Shown in pieces: positions 4,854-6,446 of a stretch of DNA of 6,446 nt. The DNA lies in NCBI GenBank assembly GCA_023261525.1, contig JAHFOU010000135.1, positions 1 to 6,446 on the forward strand, read 5' to 3'. Both the position numbers and the translations under genes were made by a program. The notes under the pieces were generated by a model. It had not been told where the DNA came from. It searched no databases and saw only the letters and a list, made by a program, of their open reading frames with translations. This DNA comes from Planctomycetota bacterium. Lineage in GTDB: Bacteria; Planctomycetota; SBBH01; JAHFOU01. Within the stretch, counting starts at the first letter, position 1; each line of letters starts with the position of its first letter.

Positions 4854-5815
4854 CCGAGATCGCCAACGACGAGAACGCCCCGGCCGTCCCCTCCCTTCCC
4901 CGCCGCGCCAGCCGGTCGGCCCCCTCGAGCGGAGGCAAGGCCGCTCCCATCCTGCTGGGCGTCGTCGCCGTCGCCCTGCTGGCGGGCGGGGCCGGCATGG
5001 CCTGGCGCCCCCTCAAGTTCTCAGGGGCCCTCGACGCCCTGGGCGGCGAGGACGCCAATGCCCGCAAGCAGGCCGCCCAGGCCCTTGCCGACATGAAGGA
5101 GTATGCCACCCCCCGCCTGCACACCCTGTGCACCTCGACCTCCGCGCCCCAGCGCCTCAAGGCCCTGAGGGCCGTCCGGGCCCTGGCCCTCACGGGCGAA
5201 GCGGACTTCCTCAAGACCGTGGTCGAGACCGCCTCCGCCCCGAAGGAATCCCCCGCCCTGCGCGCCGAGGCCATCTCCGGCCTGGGGGAGGCCGCCGCCC
5301 AGAGTCCGGAGGCCCTCCAGCCCCTCCTGGACCTCGCCGAGAAGGGGAACCCCGACGCCCTGGAGGCCCTGGCGGACCTCTCCCCCTCCAAGGATCCCTG
5401 CCTCAAGCCCCTCCTGGAGCGCGCCCAGAAGAGCCTGGAGGGCTCCGGCAGCCCCAGGACCAAGGCCGCCTACCTGCGCTCCCTCCAGGGCATCCTGGCC
5501 GCCTGCCTCGGCGCGGGCGAATCCGCCCCCGCCGCCCCTGCGTCCCAGGTCCTGCAGGCCGGCCTGAACGCCTCCCTGGATCCGGATCCCGTGGTGCGTG
5601 CCGAGGCCGAACGCCTGCTGAAGCTCCCCCAGGGGGCCAAGCGGATGGCCCTGGCCCAGGAGGGGCTGAACAGCCCGGACGCCTGGACGCGGGTCTGGTC
5701 CGAGGCGGTCCTGCGGGAGGCCACCGGCCGGGGGGTCGGCTACGACCCCTTCGCCCCCGAAGCCGACCGCCGTGCGGCCGCCGAGCGGTGGAAGGACGCC
5801 AAGCCCCGCTCGTGA
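4850..5815 (+). CDS. Membrane-anchored HEAT-repeat protein of unknown function
   Basis: The 321-residue product has a polar N-terminus with basic residues before one hydrophobic segment (about 33-51, from PILLGVVAVALLAGGAG). No signal-peptidase site is evident, so it is probably a single-pass inner-membrane protein with its C-terminal domain in the periplasm (inference). The rest is Ala/Leu-rich helical repeats of HEAT type: ALDALGGEDANARKQAAQAL (60-79), RLKALRAVRALALTGEADFL (102-121), LRAEAISGLGEAAAQSPEAL (137-156), PDALEALADLSPSKDPCLKPL (168-188), then DPDPVVRAEAERLLKLP (244-260). The end (288-318) reads LREATGRGVGYDPFAPEADR and then AAERW, a tail also seen in HEAT proteins of other phyla and partly in the preceding gene. 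The ATG overlaps the previous stop as ATGA; the stop overlaps the next start as GTGA. No enzyme motif was found. Confidence 0.82.
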   Translation: MTEIANDENAPAVPSLPRRASRSAPSSGGKAAPILLGVVAVALLAGGAGMAWRPLKFSGALDALGGEDANARKQAAQALADMKEYATPRLHTLCTSTSAPQRLKALRAVRALALTGEADFLKTVVETASAPKESPALRAEAISGLGEAAAQSPEALQPLLDLAEKGNPDALEALADLSPSKDPCLKPLLERAQKSLEGSGSPRTKAAYLRSLQGILAACLGAGESAPAAPASQVLQAGLNASLDPDPVVRAEAERLLKLPQGAKRMALAQEGLNSPDAWTRVWSEAVLREATGRGVGYDPFAPEADRRAAAERWKDAKPRS

Positions 5816-6446
5816 TCCCGCTCGGACGTCATCGCATCGGGAACCCGGTCTTCCTGGCTCCCATGGAGTGCTACACGAACGCCCCGTACCGGCGCCTGGC
5901 CCGGGAGCTGGGGGCGCCCTGGGCGACCACGGAGATGGCCCGGGCCGAGGCCGTGGTCCGCCGGGTCCCCGCGGCCATGAACCTGCTGTCCAAGGCCCCG
6001 GGCGAGGGCGGGGACGCGGCCCCCCTGGCCGGGCAGATCGTGGGCTCCTCCCCGGCCAGCATGGCGGAGGCGGCCCGCGTGATCGAGGGCCTGGGCTTCG
6101 ATGCGGTGGACCTCAACTTCGGATGCCCCTCCCGTCGCGTGCGCTCGGAGGAGGCCGGGGGCTTCCTTCTGCTCCACCCCGCACGGGTCGGGGCCATCGT
6201 GGAGGCGGTCACGAGGACCGTGAAGGTCCCCGTCACCGTGAAGATGCGCTGCGGCTTCGACGAGGAGCGCGTGACCGTGGCCGAGGTGGTCCGGGCCGCG
6301 GAGACCGCCGGGGCCGCGGCCGTGGCCATCCACGCCCGGACGGTGAAGCAGGGCTACGCCGGCCCCGCCCGCAGCCTCTGGCACCGCGTGGGCGAGGCCA
6401 AGGCCGCCGTGCGCATCCCCGTCCTCGGCAACGGGGACATCCGGAG
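5812..6446 (+). CDS. tRNA-dihydrouridine synthase (N-terminal part, cut by window end)
   Basis: Dus enzymes use FMN and NADPH to reduce specific uridines of tRNA to dihydrouridine. About 211 residues of a usual 310-350 are visible; the frame is open to the edge. The TIM-barrel motifs appear in order: IGNPVFLAPM (9-18), TTEMARAEAV (39-48), PLAGQIVGSSPASMAEAA (71-88), VDLNFGCPSRRV (99-110), VTVKMRCGF (141-149), VAIHARTVKQGYAG (171-184) and IPVLGNGDIR (202-211). C105 in the GCP motif corresponds to the catalytic cysteine (C93 of Thermus Dus). K144 and H174 match conserved FMN/tRNA-site residues. GTG at 5812 is chosen because the next ATG (5863) would delete the first beta strand; it overlaps the preceding stop as GTGA. 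No good ribosome binding site is present, so translation is probably coupled. The subfamily (DusA, B or C) cannot be settled from this fragment. Confidence 0.93.
   Translation, partial: MIPLGRHRIGNPVFLAPMECYTNAPYRRLARELGAPWATTEMARAEAVVRRVPAAMNLLSKAPGEGGDAAPLAGQIVGSSPASMAEAARVIEGLGFDAVDLNFGCPSRRVRSEEAGGFLLLHPARVGAIVEAVTRTVKVPVTVKMRCGFDEERVTVAEVVRAAETAGAAAVAIHARTVKQGYAGPARSLWHRVGEAKAAVRIPVLGNGDIR

Noticed and set aside
5740..6384. A 214-residue minus-strand frame opposite the Dus gene
   Set aside because: No family resemblance; the plus strand shows all main Dus motifs through this interval.

Overview
The window is high-GC bacterial DNA (roughly 70% G+C by eye) with very compact coding: eleven real genes, two of them cut by the window edges, fill almost every base. 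They form two divergent gene sets read outward from one short AT-richer gap at 2556-2645. The split glycine decarboxylase (a gcvPA start after gcvH), the base composition and the HEAT-repeat envelope proteins would fit Acidobacteriota (Holophaga/Geothrix-like) or a similar Gram-negative lineage. That placement is inference only. The outer-membrane polysaccharide export lipoprotein does support a diderm envelope.

Left half (minus strand, read from 2555 down to 1): a Wza-type polysaccharide export lipoprotein (1563-2555), then the glycine cleavage genes gcvT (471-1547), gcvH (26-409) and the first seven codons of gcvPA (1-21, cut by the window edge). GcvT, GcvH and GcvP are the T, H and P proteins that oxidise glycine to CO2, ammonia and methylene-tetrahydrofolate. 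The export gene ends only 15 bp before gcvT and in the same frame, so it may share a transcript although it has no metabolic link. A 10-bp-stem hairpin lies between gcvT and gcvH.

Right half (plus strand, 2646 to the end): five genes that all overlap their neighbours. They are moaC (2646-3077) and a MogA/MoaB-type gene (3061-3558), both for molybdenum cofactor synthesis, then a HEAT-repeat lipoprotein (3540-4853), a membrane-anchored HEAT-repeat protein (4850-5815), and the start of a tRNA-dihydrouridine synthase (5812-6446, cut by the window edge). Overlaps of 17, 19, 4 and 4 nt indicate one translationally coupled operon. The two HEAT proteins have no assignable function and share a C-terminal motif, which suggests they are related. 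They are the most open question in the window.

No tRNA, rRNA, CRISPR array, insertion sequence or other mobile element was seen. No stretch over 300 bases lacks a gene. Most of the window is ordinary housekeeping content; the points of interest are gene context, the HEAT pair and the small regulatory-looking structures in the two gaps.
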